Of a DNA stretch of 40,105 nt, positions 1 to 11,293 are shown piece after piece (within the stretch, counting starts at the first letter, position 1; each line of letters starts with the position of its first letter). Below the pieces are notes generated by a model. The model saw nothing but the letters and a program-made list of their open reading frames with translations, was not told where the DNA came from and did no database searches. This stretch comes from Fragilaria crotonensis (taxonomy: Eukaryota; Bacillariophyta; Fragilariophyceae; Fragilariales; Fragilariaceae): assembly GCA_022925895.1 (NCBI GenBank), contig JAKSYS010000588.1, positions 1-40,105 of the forward strand, given 5' to 3'. The translations under genes were made by a program, and so were the position numbers.

Positions 1-341
1 GACAAACCACGTCTACTGTGCACATCTACATAAAACGTCACTACTACAGTACGAGGTACGAGTATTGCTTAACACTCCACACATTCCACATTACAAGTGC
101 TCGGGTGCTGTGTGCCCCTTTCGACCCGAGAGAACCTGTGTGCAACCGGGAGTACGGTTGTACTACCGGTAGTACTATTTGTCTATACTGGCATATGTTT
201 TTCCAAATCCACCAAGACACATATCTAGCAACTGTTGACACTCTCTCTCTATAGCATTGCCGCGTGTTGCCTGTCATCGCTGTCAGTGTAGAGGTTGGTG
301 GAGAGGTAGCAGATAACAGATAAGCAAGAGATCTGATCAGC
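1..341. other. Upstream region of the HEATR5-like gene
   Basis: No coding region is supported here. The stretch holds the probable promoter and 5' UTR of the gene that starts at 342. At 160-175 lies a perfect 16-bp palindrome, gtactaccggtagtac, whose core recurs at 16833-16850. A short ct-rich run (tctctctctat) lies at about 243-253. Small open frames on both strands show no recognisable protein features. Confidence 0.5.
160..175. repeat. 16-bp perfect palindrome with ACCGGT core
   Basis: The sequence gtactaccggtagtac is its own reverse complement. The same 16-mer is embedded in an 18-bp palindrome at 16833-16850, and the 10-bp core ctaccggtag recurs at 9992-10001 and 35471-35480. Function is unknown. 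Confidence 0.7.
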
Positions 342-3300
342 ATGAACGATACGCCGGAATCGGTGGAAGAAGCAGGAGCACTGTTGGGTGCCGCAATAAC
401 CAAATGTAACGTGTCAAGTCTCCCTTCCATCAAGCCTCCCAAAGGCATGCATTCTTCCTTTGCCACAATGTCTCCTGTCCCGTCATCGGAATTGTTCTGT
501 CGTCTGTATCAGCTGCGCGAACTTCTGCGGCAGGCGCCAAGGAACGAACCTCTCATTGCGGCGCCCTCGCTTCTAGCCGTTCTTATGAAGCTCTTGGGCG
601 TTTCAAGCAGTCTCGCACCTCAATTCATGCAAGATGGACGCGTCAATACTCCTCCTCTTTGGAGCACACCCCTTCGAACGCTGTGGGTTGACAGCGTTGT
701 CTTGTGCCACGTGCTGGGAGAGTCTTTGACGGGCAAGGCGCGCATCGACATTTATAGTTTCGTCAAGAATATGGTGGCACTGGCTGGCTTGAATCCAAAA
801 TCGCAGAAGGCAGCTGGAGGCACTCGGATGGCAGCCCTTCAGGTCATTGCTGGTTTATTTATTAAATTGCCGCAAAAGCTCAGTCCCTGGGCTCTCGATG
901 TCTTGAGTCTTTGCACCAAGAGCTTGAAATCGAGTGGAAACGGGGAACCCAGTTATCGTGTGGCTTCCGTACAAATGGCGGTTGCAGTTGCCGTAGCTTG
1001 TCGGGAGGCACGTATTGATCAACAGCAACAGCAAGACTTGCAATCGTCGTCTCCGCTGGTTCTAGCTGGAGCCATGGAAGATCGAGCCCTCCAGGAATCT
1101 GTCAAAATCCTCAAACAGGCCATAACAGACAAGTACCCGGAGGTCCGCGAGGCCGCGGCACAATTTTGTGCCGCGTTGGCTCCACTTCTAATCCTGCCAT
1201 CGCGAGCTGGGGACAAGCTTGATCCTACAATGAACCTGGAGGAAGTCATCCAGCTCTGCTTTAAGAATCTGGATGACGAGAGCCCTGCGGTGTCCATAGC
1301 GTGGGGCGAAGCCATGGCGCGCTGTTTGGCAACATCGGTAGCACATGGACAGCAACAGGGCGAAACAAATGCAAGACGCAAGGATGCCGATGATGGGGAT
1401 GTTGGAGATGACGCCGCGCCTGAAGCTTCGAGGTACACATCCTCCTCCCGACATGCCAAACCCTTGTCTGTCGTTGCTACCTGCAAGTCATTACCTCTTG
1501 CTGTTAACTATTTGGTAGAACAGTTCATCAAGGTGGCTGGTGAGCTTAATGCTGTTCGTCTCGGTGGTCCCTTCTCCCTTGGCGGCCGAGGTGCTCGTGT
1601 TGGAATTGGCATGGTGTTGGTCAAGATTCTGGCGATTCATTCGTCGACAACGTCGATCATCGGAATTGAGTACCCTTTCAAGCGGGTACTTGTGGATGTT
1701 TTGGCAATGTTGGGACCAGATCTGGAGAAGCAAATTGGTGGCTCGGACGCTACGGCGCCTGCATTATTATCGCCAAAAGCGACTGGTGGCTTTGGATTCG
1801 GTGCCAAGGCCAAATCCTCAGCGGATGGAGCACTTGCACGACTGGCCACAAGTCGAGTGCTTCGCTTTGGACTGTCCGAGATGGTTTCTGAGGTAGCGCA
1901 ACTGTCCATATTGCATGAGTTGACGGCACTTTGTGCCGGACAGTCGTTGGACCAACAGACGAAGCCGTTGAATGCGCACCAACTTCAAGTCGCTTTAGTT
2001 GAAATATCACATTTGTTTTGCTCGCTCGGTGAAGCAGCTGGAAGCACTCTCGAAGATCTAGTTCCGTTGTTGACCAATTGTCTCCAGCATCCTGATCATG
2101 GCGTTCGTCATGAATCGGCAATCGCCTGCGCCGCCGTTGCAGCCTCCTTTCCGGGCCAGGCTCGTCAAATCTTGGCGCTATCTTTGGAGGAGATTCAAGG
2201 TCAACACGCTGAACTTGTCACACAGGCAACAATCGAAGAGTCTAGCAAGCCTTTCATTGTGTCGCCAAAGAAATCCCGTTTTGGAGGCAAGGCAGACGAA
2301 GCGCCCGTCGTTGACAAGTCGTTGCACTTTCAATTCGCTATTCATGGTCACGCAGTTTTGATATCTATACTGCTGAGAGAACTGCCTAGGCTGCCGGGAG
2401 GGTTACCTGCGGAACTCCTAGCGAAGGCCATGTCAGTTGGGGAGATACTGGTGACTTGTCAGGAAATCGATATTTTGACCAAGGCTAATCCGATTGGTGC
2501 TTGCACGTGTGTGCAAGCGGGCTACGGAATAATCTGCGGGGCATTGACTGTGGGGCCTCGCCCGATTAAAGCTCACGTCCCTCTCATGTTTGGCTTGTGG
2601 CAGAGGGCGATGCGGACCATCGAGAAGGGAGGCAGTAACGTCTCACCGGACCAGGACTTGATCTGTTTGGATGCAGTTCTGTCGTCTATTGTAGCCTTTC
2701 TGGAGCATTGTTCGGAACTGCTTCTGATGGTTCCTGATGCCCTTTCTCAAACAACGATGATGCTTGAGCAAGTGTTTCCTCTTTTCATCCCTACTGGACG
2801 ACTTGAGTCTGCGCCGATTGGTCCTGGTGCCACGTCGCGTCATGAAAGCGCAAAAGCGTCCATCATGGAAGCGTTCGCATGGTTGCCTCCCGGGAGCTTC
2901 CCAATGATTGCCAATGATGTTTTCAACTTTGCTATGCAACACGTACAATCCGCTACAGAAGGCGAAGTCATGTCGTCCTTGCTACCAACTCTTGTGAACA
3001 ATGAAGACAAGGTACTTGATTCGAAGTCCGTGTGCAGGGCCCAGCGCTACGGCCAAGTTGGCGGCGGGAGAGAAATCGATTACAACTGTATCGTTCTCGA
3101 CTCTGAAGCAAGTCGTCATGGAGAACGAGAATCGGTGATGCATTTTCAGAGTCACGCATTTCATTACGATTCGGCAAGTAGCGACAAGGAGCTTTGGGGC
3201 AGTCGTGTCCTTGGCACGTTTGCCTACGATGGGATCGATTTGAGCCCCGCTCCTACTCCGCTTCATGAGGTTGGAACATGGCGCAAACCAGCGTCGCCAT

Positions 3301-6300
3301 CGTGCTCGTCAAAGGTACGCCTGGTCGATGCTGCGGTGCAAGCGTTCTCAGCGACATTTGGGTTGAAGGACGGCAAGGAACAACAACAGGCCATGAAGCT
3401 TTTGGAGCAAATGGTTCCACCATTATTGGCTCAACTCGCTCGAGCCATTGGAGTGAACGCCTCTCTCGTTGAAGATCAAAGGAGGAGCAAGGCAAAGTCT
3501 GACGATGTTGCCGCTGTCGCCAACATCACTGCTGTTCTCTTGGCTTGTTTGAAGTCCCTACCGATGCATGAAGCTACTCATGACATCCCGATAGGCCTAG
3601 GACCTCCGTGGATGAACAAGGCCAAGGACATTTTACTAACCCTTCTACCATCGACGTCAAACACGGTTCGTCGTGCCGCCGCGGAAGGCTTGGCATTGCT
3701 TGCTACGTTGGGCGTTACCGAAGATGCCCACACACTTCAGAGTGCAGTGTTGCATTCACTAGACGAAGTCATGCAAGGAAATAAGCCAGATGGAAAGCCT
3801 CGTGCCATTCCTGTTGAGCCAGTCTCTGCAGCTCGCGCTGGGTCGCTATTGACACTTGGGTGTATCCAGCGAACCGCTAACAATATCAAGTTAATACAGA
3901 CGGCGCGGTCAAAAGGCCGTTCCACTGCTTCAGAGACAGCCACAGCTGCTCAAGAACATGCGCTCCCAACGATGCAAATGATGACACGAATCTTGCCCTC
4001 GATCGCATGCCACGCGACAATTCGTGACGCCTTCGTTCCCCGTATATACGGCATTCACGCTTTCAACATACTTCTCGCCTATTCAACCTATCAAAAGGAA
4101 GATGAGTGGACTGCTGAAGACCAGCACCTCATAAAGAAGGCAATCGAAAGTGTTACGGACAACTTTCTTAGCTGTTGGACGGCAGTTTCGACAGATATGG
4201 ACGGCGAGCAAGCCGCCGAGAAACTGTCGGAAGAGATTTCATTCTTGTCTGTCATTCTAAGGATGATGACTTGTTTGATTCCTTATCTCGAAGGAGCTAC
4301 TTTATCGATGTTCGTTCAGATGGCGTCCGTTATCACTGAAGGGGCTGGCAGGCACCCGATCGTTCTGGTAGAGGCCTTGGCCTTCTTCGAAGTCGTCTAT
4401 AAACAGCAAGATGTGATGAACACGATGCTGAAAAGAATTTCCAATGAAGTCATTCGAATGGCGACACCGATCCCACAGACGGTATTTGCTTCCTGTACCA
4501 GTGTTGTGCCTTCTTTACAATGCTCTGAGGCTGTTGCTTTGCTCATGTTGACGATCTCTCAGGTTATGCCACTATCGGACGCCGACCTTGCTTCTCTCGC
4601 CGGGTTTCTCGACACCACTTCGGGGACGAGGCCATGTACCACAGAGAGCTTGTTTAGGGGGCTCGCTGCTCCTCGTGAAGTCGATGAAAGTTATGGACAT
4701 CACATTCGAATTGAGAACTCGATAGTTCGAGCCTTCGGCGCCCAGACCAGTCAACTATCGCAAACAATAAATTTCATGAGTAGCCAACACAGATGGCAAG
4801 TGCGTGCTGCTGCGGCAACGCACTTATGCGAGGAACTGAAGCTGAAGTCTGAGCTTCCACCTGGACTCCTATCGGAAATGCTGTTGGCAGCCTGTGGAGC
4901 TGTGGTTGCCACGTCTGAAACACAAGAACTTCGTACTGTCCAGGAAGTTGGTGCGAAGCTCTTGGCGTTGTTGGTAAACTCATTTGGACGTACGCTTGAT
5001 CCATCCGAACCTGACTCTTGGTTGATGGCACAATACTCGTCCCAGCTCCTTGCTTCAGTCAAGCACTCCGTAACGTTATCGGAGGTGACGAAGATGAAGG
5101 CGCGGTCCCGGTTTTTGTGGCTGGGTGCGCAACGCTGGAGGCGTTGATTAAGGGCGGTCTGCTGTCCGAGGCGGCGTCCTTTAAGCGTGTAGTGCGTCCA
5201 GTGCTTCCTACTGCTCAGGAAGTGCCATTCGCAAAAGTGAACTCCGATAGTCCATTCTGCAGGAAACATGTTCTTCCTCTCGTCGCCAAACTTGCAGCTT
5301 GCTCACGAATTGCAGGGCTCGTCATGAGCGGAAATGTTGGAGCGGATTGCAAATCTTTCTTGGAGGAATCCACACGAACGTGCAAGGGTGGACTTGCAGT
5401 TCATTGCGCAGCAGTTGCGCTCGACGGATGGCGTTTACTCAAGGACTGCGGATGCTGGGTACTTGTACGGCAACTCGCGCGATCTTGATGTCTACACCAA
5501 AGATGTGATTATCGAAGCGGGACCGCCGTGTCTATGCCACGCCATGGTTTGCTTCGGCCAAATCGTCGCAGACGTGTCGATTGATGAAGAGCTGCGAATC
5601 GACTGCAACGCATGGCTACAGGTGTTGTTGCCACTCACATTGGTGTCAATTTACGAATCTATCGAGGTCGTTGTCGATAGAAGAGGTAATTCCGTTGAGA
5701 GATCGGTTGGACTGTCACCTTCTGAAAGAACTTCATTTTACCTCCGTGGTTTGCGATCGCTGGTCATCTCCAGTGCCTTGTCCAATGAAGAAACAGCGAA
5801 GAGCGCAATCGCCGAGGTCACGTACATGGTTTCTTCAGCAATTTTGCAACCGGTTATGGGGATAGGAGAGACCTCAATCGCAACTCATAGCGAGCAACTT
5901 GTTGGGGAGGCATGCACTTTTTTGGAGACGGTCGCAGCCTCGACATCTATCAACGCCGATGTAAATTCCAAGGTTCTTTTGGCACTTTTAACCACGTTGG
6001 AGGCTTTCCAACGAAATGGGCCTTCCACTGAGAATGCCCTTGTCACTCCGATTGCTGTCACGTACTTGAAGGCGATGACGTCTATGATAGAAAAGGGTTC
6101 AGCTTCTACTTCATTGGTGAATGCCATGGTTCAGTATTCGATCAACTTGCTTTCCAATGGTTACCAACCCACGCTGCAGGTTGTCGCAGAGGGAATGTTG
6201 GCGACATGCTTGAGCAATGATACTACCACCAAATCACGCCAAGAAAACATCGCCTTGGACATGGTTCTACAAGGAAAGTGGAAGGCGTGGGCAATCATAT

Positions 6301-6929
6301 GCATACGTTGTCCCTCGGCGCTGAGCAAGAGTATACATGTTGCCAGAGAGGCGCTCGCCGACTTGCAGGCGCCAGCGAGGCACTTGGGAGCGTTAGATGC
6401 TATCCGCAACATCTTGCAAGGCGTTGATGCGACCACACGTCCCGTCGCCGGTCTGGTGATGAAGGAAACAGGCTCCTCATGCTTGGGACTCTTCAAGGCA
6501 TACGCTACAGTTGCTATTGCAATCAAAGATTTCGAAACTAATCGTATGGTGGTCAGCACTGATGTCATGAAAATCATCATGATCGCCTACCAAATCCTGT
6601 CTCCTGGAGAGAACGAGCAGTTGGTGGCCTACTTAACTGTCGTTTTCGACCTTCTAGTTGACGTGATTCAATACAATGGATTGCCCAATCAAGCTTCACC
6701 ACAACCTGGTGCTAATCCTTTGCTGGGTCGTCTGGCGGCTCATTCTATTGTTCACGTGGCGCGCACTACACCGGTAGCTTTCAAGGAGACCGTGGCAGGG
6801 TTGACATCATCGCCGAACGGTCGGGCCATTTTGGAATTTGCGGTGCGCGCTGAAATGACTGGATATGCTGCTGTGTCGGGAGTGGCTCCTCCCAAGAAGA
6901 AGTTGAATCTCAAATCGTTTCAAAGATAA
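342..6929 (+). CDS. HEATR5: HEATR5/Laa1-like HEAT-repeat protein (frame-broken)
   Basis: This is a very large all-helical HEAT-repeat protein of the HEATR5A/B (yeast Laa1) family, which works with the AP-1/clathrin machinery in Golgi-endosome traffic. The family call comes from conserved blocks recalled by eye: the ESAIACAAVAASFPGQ block near 2112 (where HEATR5 has an alternating Ala/Cys-rich helix ending LPSQ) and the QAGYGIICGALTVGP...LMFGLWQ block near 2515-2600. The start is the ATG at 342, and the first frame runs 1601 codons to a stop at 5147. Homology then continues in another frame (open about 5018-5488) and returns to the original frame (to 6929), so two shifts lie at about 5070-5147 and 5328-5486. 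No plausible GT-AG intron fits either site; the candidates are about 20 nt or less. The total of roughly 2,190 codons matches the family's usual ~2,000 aa. It converges with the minus-strand gene at 7074, 144 bp away. The breaks may be sequence errors; the alternative is a pseudogene. Confidence 0.75.
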
Positions 6930-7073
6930 CAGCGCAAGGATTGCTGAGATCAAGCGAAGGTCGTTTTGTTGCCATCAGGATGCAGGTCTTATGAATCATA
7001 AACATCACTAGTACAGTTGCCTATGTCCAGATACGAAAGTATAGCAAGGTCATTTACCAATGGAAATCGATGT

Positions 7074-7922
7074 CTACTCAGCCGTTCGAATTCGTCGTTT
7101 GGGCTTTCGACGTTTCTGCTTGGACTCTCCATCGGCTGATTTGACTTCCTCATCTTCCCACATCCCCTGAAAATACTGATTCATCATTTTCTCAACTTCA
7201 TCATCGCGACCCTCCCGGTATCCTGCCATGAATTCGTGGACACATTCCGTTGCCAACTGCAATTGGAGGGCCGTCCACTCCTTCAAGTCTTGCAACGAGT
7301 AAATCCCCGTCCGTTTCTGCACTTCTTCCAAAGCCTTGGGCCCCTCCGCTTTAATAAACTTGACATTCTTGGCAACATTTGTGTTAATCTGTTTTCGTTG
7401 CTGCTCTATACGATCCGAGACTGACAACTTTTCCTTGGTTTCACCATTTGAGTCAGTTTCCTCCGACTCGGGCAGCAACCATCCCTCGTGGGACCAGCGA
7501 TACTCCTTCATTGATAGCTCCCACGCCTCCTTAAGCTGTTGAAACGACTGCGGCCTTGGAAATCGGTGTTGTCTCTCAAACTCTGGATCGTACCCATGTG
7601 GATCTGGCCATATCGTAATGTAGCGCCACCAGGGCTTGACAGGCATTGGTTTCTCGTCAGGCTTATCCTCTTTCAAATCACCGTCGACTTTCTCTTGCAT
7701 TTTCTGTCTTCGTAGTCGTCGTCGGCGTCGTCGTTGATCGCCAGAGAAAGATCTATTGTGCTGTAAATGGTCAAGGCCATAACAATGGCTGGTCCGCGTG
7801 AGGTTTTGCTGACTAGCATAGCCAATGGCAATCGGTAATGATTGAAAGGATTGTCGCTGAATTCTTTGTATGAGAAAGAGTCGACGAGAAGCAGCGAATG
7901 TTGTGGTAGTTGCAGGCTTCAT
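7074..7922 (-). CDS. Basic protein with probable mitochondrial presequence, unknown function
   Basis: This is a 282-residue protein starting at the ATG 7922-7920. The first ~60 residues are rich in Arg, Ser and Thr with no acidic residue until about residue 51, and contain NRSFSG, which fits a mitochondrial presequence. A strongly basic RRRRRRLRRQK run follows at about residues 63-73. The middle holds an aromatic block, KPWWRYITIWPDPHGYDPEF, and a stretch of probable helix (about 175-245) with many Glu, Lys and Gln. The C-terminus is again basic (KQKRRKPKRRIR). I recognise no family. It could be a mitochondrial ribosome or assembly factor, but that rests only on charge and targeting. It is divergent from gene A at 8460 and shares a ~540-bp intergenic region with it. 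Confidence 0.7.
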   Translation of the reverse strand: MKPATTTTFAASRRLFLIQRIQRQSFQSLPIAIGYASQQNLTRTSHCYGLDHLQHNRSFSGDQRRRRRRLRRQKMQEKVDGDLKEDKPDEKPMPVKPWWRYITIWPDPHGYDPEFERQHRFPRPQSFQQLKEAWELSMKEYRWSHEGWLLPESEETDSNGETKEKLSVSDRIEQQRKQINTNVAKNVKFIKAEGPKALEEVQKRTGIYSLQDLKEWTALQLQLATECVHEFMAGYREGRDDEVEKMMNQYFQGMWEDEEVKSADGESKQKRRKPKRRIRTAE

Positions 7923-8459
7923 GGTGAGGTTATGATTGTGCGTCGTCTCGCATTTAACTCGTTTAGCTCGAGATTGCCATGCAAATCCTGGGCAATGGAC
8001 TGGGTACTGAGCACTGGAAACAGAGATACAGTGATTGTAGTCTACTAGTAGAGCTACCGGTACCAGGTAGTCGTAATCCGTAATCTCTAATCTCTAATCT
8101 ACAGTCGTAGAATTGCCGACGTAGGCCCGCCGCATTGTTGGTAGAAAGGATTCCTGATTCCGTACGGTGTACGGTACAGATTCATTACAATTTCATAATC
8201 CAGTACAGTTGACAGTAGCCTACTCCGAAGTACCAGCTTCTACTCCGAGTGTTCGAGTCCAGCGGCCTGATACTGTAGTACTGTAGTACCAGTCCTGGTA
8301 ACATCAACAACACTTTATCGTTGAATAGAATGGTTGTTGCCATTCATGTCCAAATTCATCGAAACGCCGAAGCAATCGATACGCTGCGGCAAGACATCTA
8401 GCCTTGGCCAACTCAAGCCCAACTCTTCCGTACCACATCAACATATCAGCATATCAGAA
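7923..8459. other. Divergent intergenic region with heptamer microsatellite
   Basis: This is the shared upstream region of the gene at 7074 (-) and gene A (+). It contains about three copies of the heptamer aatctct at 8082-8102, an ACCGGT-containing inverted motif near 8054-8070, and several gtac/agtact palindromic clusters between 8160 and 8300. A 23-codon upstream ORF (ATG at 8330, stop at 8399-8401) precedes gene A in a different frame. No TATA box is obvious. Confidence 0.4.
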
Positions 8460-9726
8460 ATGGGAAAGATCCTTGTTGCCATTGCTCAGGCATCCCTCTA
8501 TTGGGTTCTCTTGAATGCAGCACTTTCGCAAGTTCTTGTGGTTTACCGATGGAACGAATACAATCCTACGCTTGTTCAAGACATTGTGAAGGAAGTTATC
8601 ATCGAAAAGCCACTAGATCCAGTTATTGAAGAAGAGATTGTTGTCAAGGAAGTTGCGTCAGAATCAGTGGGAGAAATTTTGGATGCCCACACGAAGAGTC
8701 GATCGAAGCAGCTCTTGTTGGCATTATACGATGCCAAACACCAGCAAATGACGCAACTTCAAGAATCTGAAGCAAAAGTCGCTCTATTGGTCCACCAGTC
8801 TATACAACCTTCAACTTATCCAAAACAAGAATTAGCATCAGTAGCGACAGACGTCAATTCGCTTCAGGCACTTCTCATTCAGCCAACATTGGCGGACACT
8901 AAGGATGACGCTCTGATCAACCTCTTGGACCAGTCATTGGAAGAGCTTGATAACGTTGTTAACTCGAACGCTTCGAGCTCACTTCTCAAGACCTTGGTCT
9001 CTTTGAACCTGACACGCGTTGATGCGCCTACAGTGACCAAGGACTGCCCAACTGCTCCGACTGGAGTTCGAGCCTCAGGACTAAAGGCCGCCGTGGGGAC
9101 AGTTCAGCATGCGCTTCGGGACCAAAGGAGGGAGATCGCTCGAACGATTGTTGAGCGAAATTAATGTGGAAGATTACATGGCCCTGCCTTTGCCAGAGTC
9201 AGCGTTGGCGGACGCGCCTGATCAACAACAAAGCAAATTAGCGAGCAAGCCCACACCTGATTCAGAGGAGAATCGCATCTGTCTACTCGAGGAGGATCTG
9301 ATGGACATGGTGGATCTTGCCCTCCAGAAATCACCCACAGACCTACAATTGGCGCTGACCAAGTTTGTCAAGGATCTCGATCCCGACACTGATGTAATTC
9401 TAGATGCCTTGCTGCCCCCACCATCTTCCTCCATTCGCATGGCACCTCGTGCTTCCACTCCTACGAATTTGCGACAAGCGCTCAATTCCGAAGTGCTCTT
9501 TTACGGATCAACCAAACTCATCGACACGCTTGTCGATTGGGTCAGCGGCTACAACGATGAACTGGACGGTGTACTGGATTCCCTGATTCAAACTGCCGGT
9601 GAACAATCAGTGGGACGCATCGTCGTTTCGAAATTGTTGGAGGTAGCCGGGCGAATCCCTCTTCCCACACCTGTAGTGAATCTATACAATACCACTCAAG
9701 CGGGTATATTGCTAACGAAGATGTAA
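8460..9726 (+). CDS. Gene A: secreted or membrane-anchored protein of unknown function, one frame shift
   Basis: I prefer the ATG at 8460 because it opens directly into a hydrophobic N-terminal segment (MGKILVAIAQASLYWVLLNA) that looks like a signal peptide or anchor. An in-frame ATG at 8346 would add 38 polar residues. The first frame ends at 9164. The second, shifted by +1, is open from about 9109 to 9726 and carries the same compositional style (Leu/Asp/Ser-rich helices such as LLDQSLEELDNVV and LVDWVSGYNDELDGVLDSL). A change within about 9109-9164 would give one protein of ~420 residues. No intron with plausible borders fits. I recognise no family. A decayed partial copy of the 3' half lies at 12830-13120, showing that this part was duplicated with its neighbours. 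The original reading frame may be intact if the shift is a sequence error. Confidence 0.6.
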
Positions 9727-9954
9727 AGCAAGTAGTAAATCCGTCAAACAGGAAGGGGTTAGGGGTTAGACACTTGCAATTTTTCTCGTCATTGGCGAGA
9801 AGGTTGAAGGCACATTCCCATGAGACACCACGCGGGTTAGCGAGCTACCAAAGACACTGTTGGAAGGAATTGTTTGAACCATGTAAGCAGCATTTCCGAC
9901 TGCGTCGTATGGAGTACTACAGTACAACGTAAGATACCTACATGATGACAAGAG

Positions 9955-10200
9955 GGCCAAGGCGAAGGTTAAGTATTGAGAGTAGAACCCCCTACCGGTA
10001 GAATGGTACAAACTTGACTTTTAAGTTGAGGCCATTCCTTGGATGCGAGGCATTGCAAGGAATGAGCCAATCGCTGGCAGTCTCTTTCTTCCCCAGCAGA
10101 AGAAGAATCACCAAATACTGCTTCACTATCAACACAGACTGTAGCCGAAATATTGCCTTCGCATTTTGGTCCTGACTTTGACAAACCCGTTGTGGATGAG
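9955..10200 (-). pseudogene. Remnant of gene B (NTF2-like protein) 3' end
   Basis: On the minus strand this stretch matches the last ~65 codons of gene B at 13215-13400. Shared blocks include the complement of gaggccattccttgg, of atcactggcagtctct-type sequence and of cacagactgtagc. Translated pieces (LLLGKKETASDW, SKEWPQL) fall in two different frames, so it no longer encodes the protein. The rest of gene B cannot be recognised in 10200-11290. It is the copy-1 counterpart in the tandem duplication and is probably non-functional. Confidence 0.75.
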
Positions 10201-11293
10201 GATAGTTAACACACACACAAGGTGCATCTACAAAATCTGTTCGGAAGGAAACTCACGTTTAAGTGACGTCAAATCATCATTGTTATGCTTGTTTTCATTG
10301 AAGCGCATTACGGCATAACAAACTTACAGGAACTGAAGTCCCGGCAACGTTTATGTTTTGGGTTTAATGAACTTGCGCGAGGCGTTGTTAGCGGATCATT
10401 ATCATTATGCTTTATTTATATGAATGCGAAGTGACTTGACAGAGTCTCCGACCTCCTCTGGATTTAACTCATGCAAGGCGATGCTTTAAATGTTCTAACA
10501 TGTGGGTCTAAGAACTATCGATGGCACTCGCCTAAACTCTGCAATCTGCTGTCTGGGGATGCACACTAGTTATTAGCAAATCTCCATTCTGGCTCATTGT
10601 AACAGCGTATGATTGCTTGGATTGATGCAGCTGCGTGCATAAATTTCTGGCTCAAATCTACTTCATAAAAAGCCGAACAACGATTAATCCGCGCATCTCG
10701 TAATTCTTTCCAATTCCCAACTCAATGAGGATGGATGCGACCGAGCTATCTCATCGTTCGAGAGATATCGGTGGGCACTATGTGACCGTGGTTTTATGAG
10801 ATATTGCACTGCTTATTTGTGCAAGCAAAAACCGTCAAAGAATATCAAAAACAAGGGTATGTTAACGGCGGTATAACGAGAGACCGGCGAAATGGGCCGG
10901 CAAAACTCTTAGGTGACAGAACGGTGTCGATAATAGCTATCATATGCATAGGCGAGACCTCCGTATCGGTCTACAGTTTACAGACAACATACCAGTACTG
11001 TACCTTTTAAGTACTGTACGAGTAAATCAGTCGTACTAGTCGTTGTAGTATCTTTCGGGTCATATAGAGCACGCCCGACAATTCTGAACATTTTATAACA
11101 ACTCACACATAGACAGATTGGCGCACTGCCGTTATCTAACGGACGAGATTTGTGTACAGTATGAGTCTGAAGTCTGCATCGGTTGAGGAGCACAAGGTGA
11201 GGTTTTGGTGTTAGTGATCGCCCAAATCCCGGTGCAGTACAGATAAGGCGACCGCATTGCACCCATTTCACCCTGCATCCATCCATTATATCA
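10201..11293. other. Gene-free stretch, presumed deleted/decayed gene B body
   Basis: By position in the duplication this should hold the N-terminal part of gene B, but I see no similarity to 13400-14198. It is AT-rich, with GTAC-type palindromic clusters at 10980-11040 (agtactgtac, gtactagt). The last ~50 bp (from gcatccatcc at 11275) resemble the flank of sulfotransferase 2 at 14831-14868. Confidence 0.4.

Noticed and set aside
5380..5399. GT...AG pair as an intron explaining the second HEATR5 shift
   Set aside because: Only 20 nt long, and its length does not restore the frame.
5018..5488. Separate 156-residue gene overlapping the end of the first HEATR5 frame
   Set aside because: Its middle continues the HEATR5 alignment (the block around LEALIKGGLLSEAASFKRV), so it is part of that gene in a shifted frame.
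8330..8401. 23-codon ORF as a possible first exon of gene A
   Set aside because: It ends in a stop 58 bp before the preferred start, and no GT-AG pair clearly links it; kept only as a possible upstream ORF.
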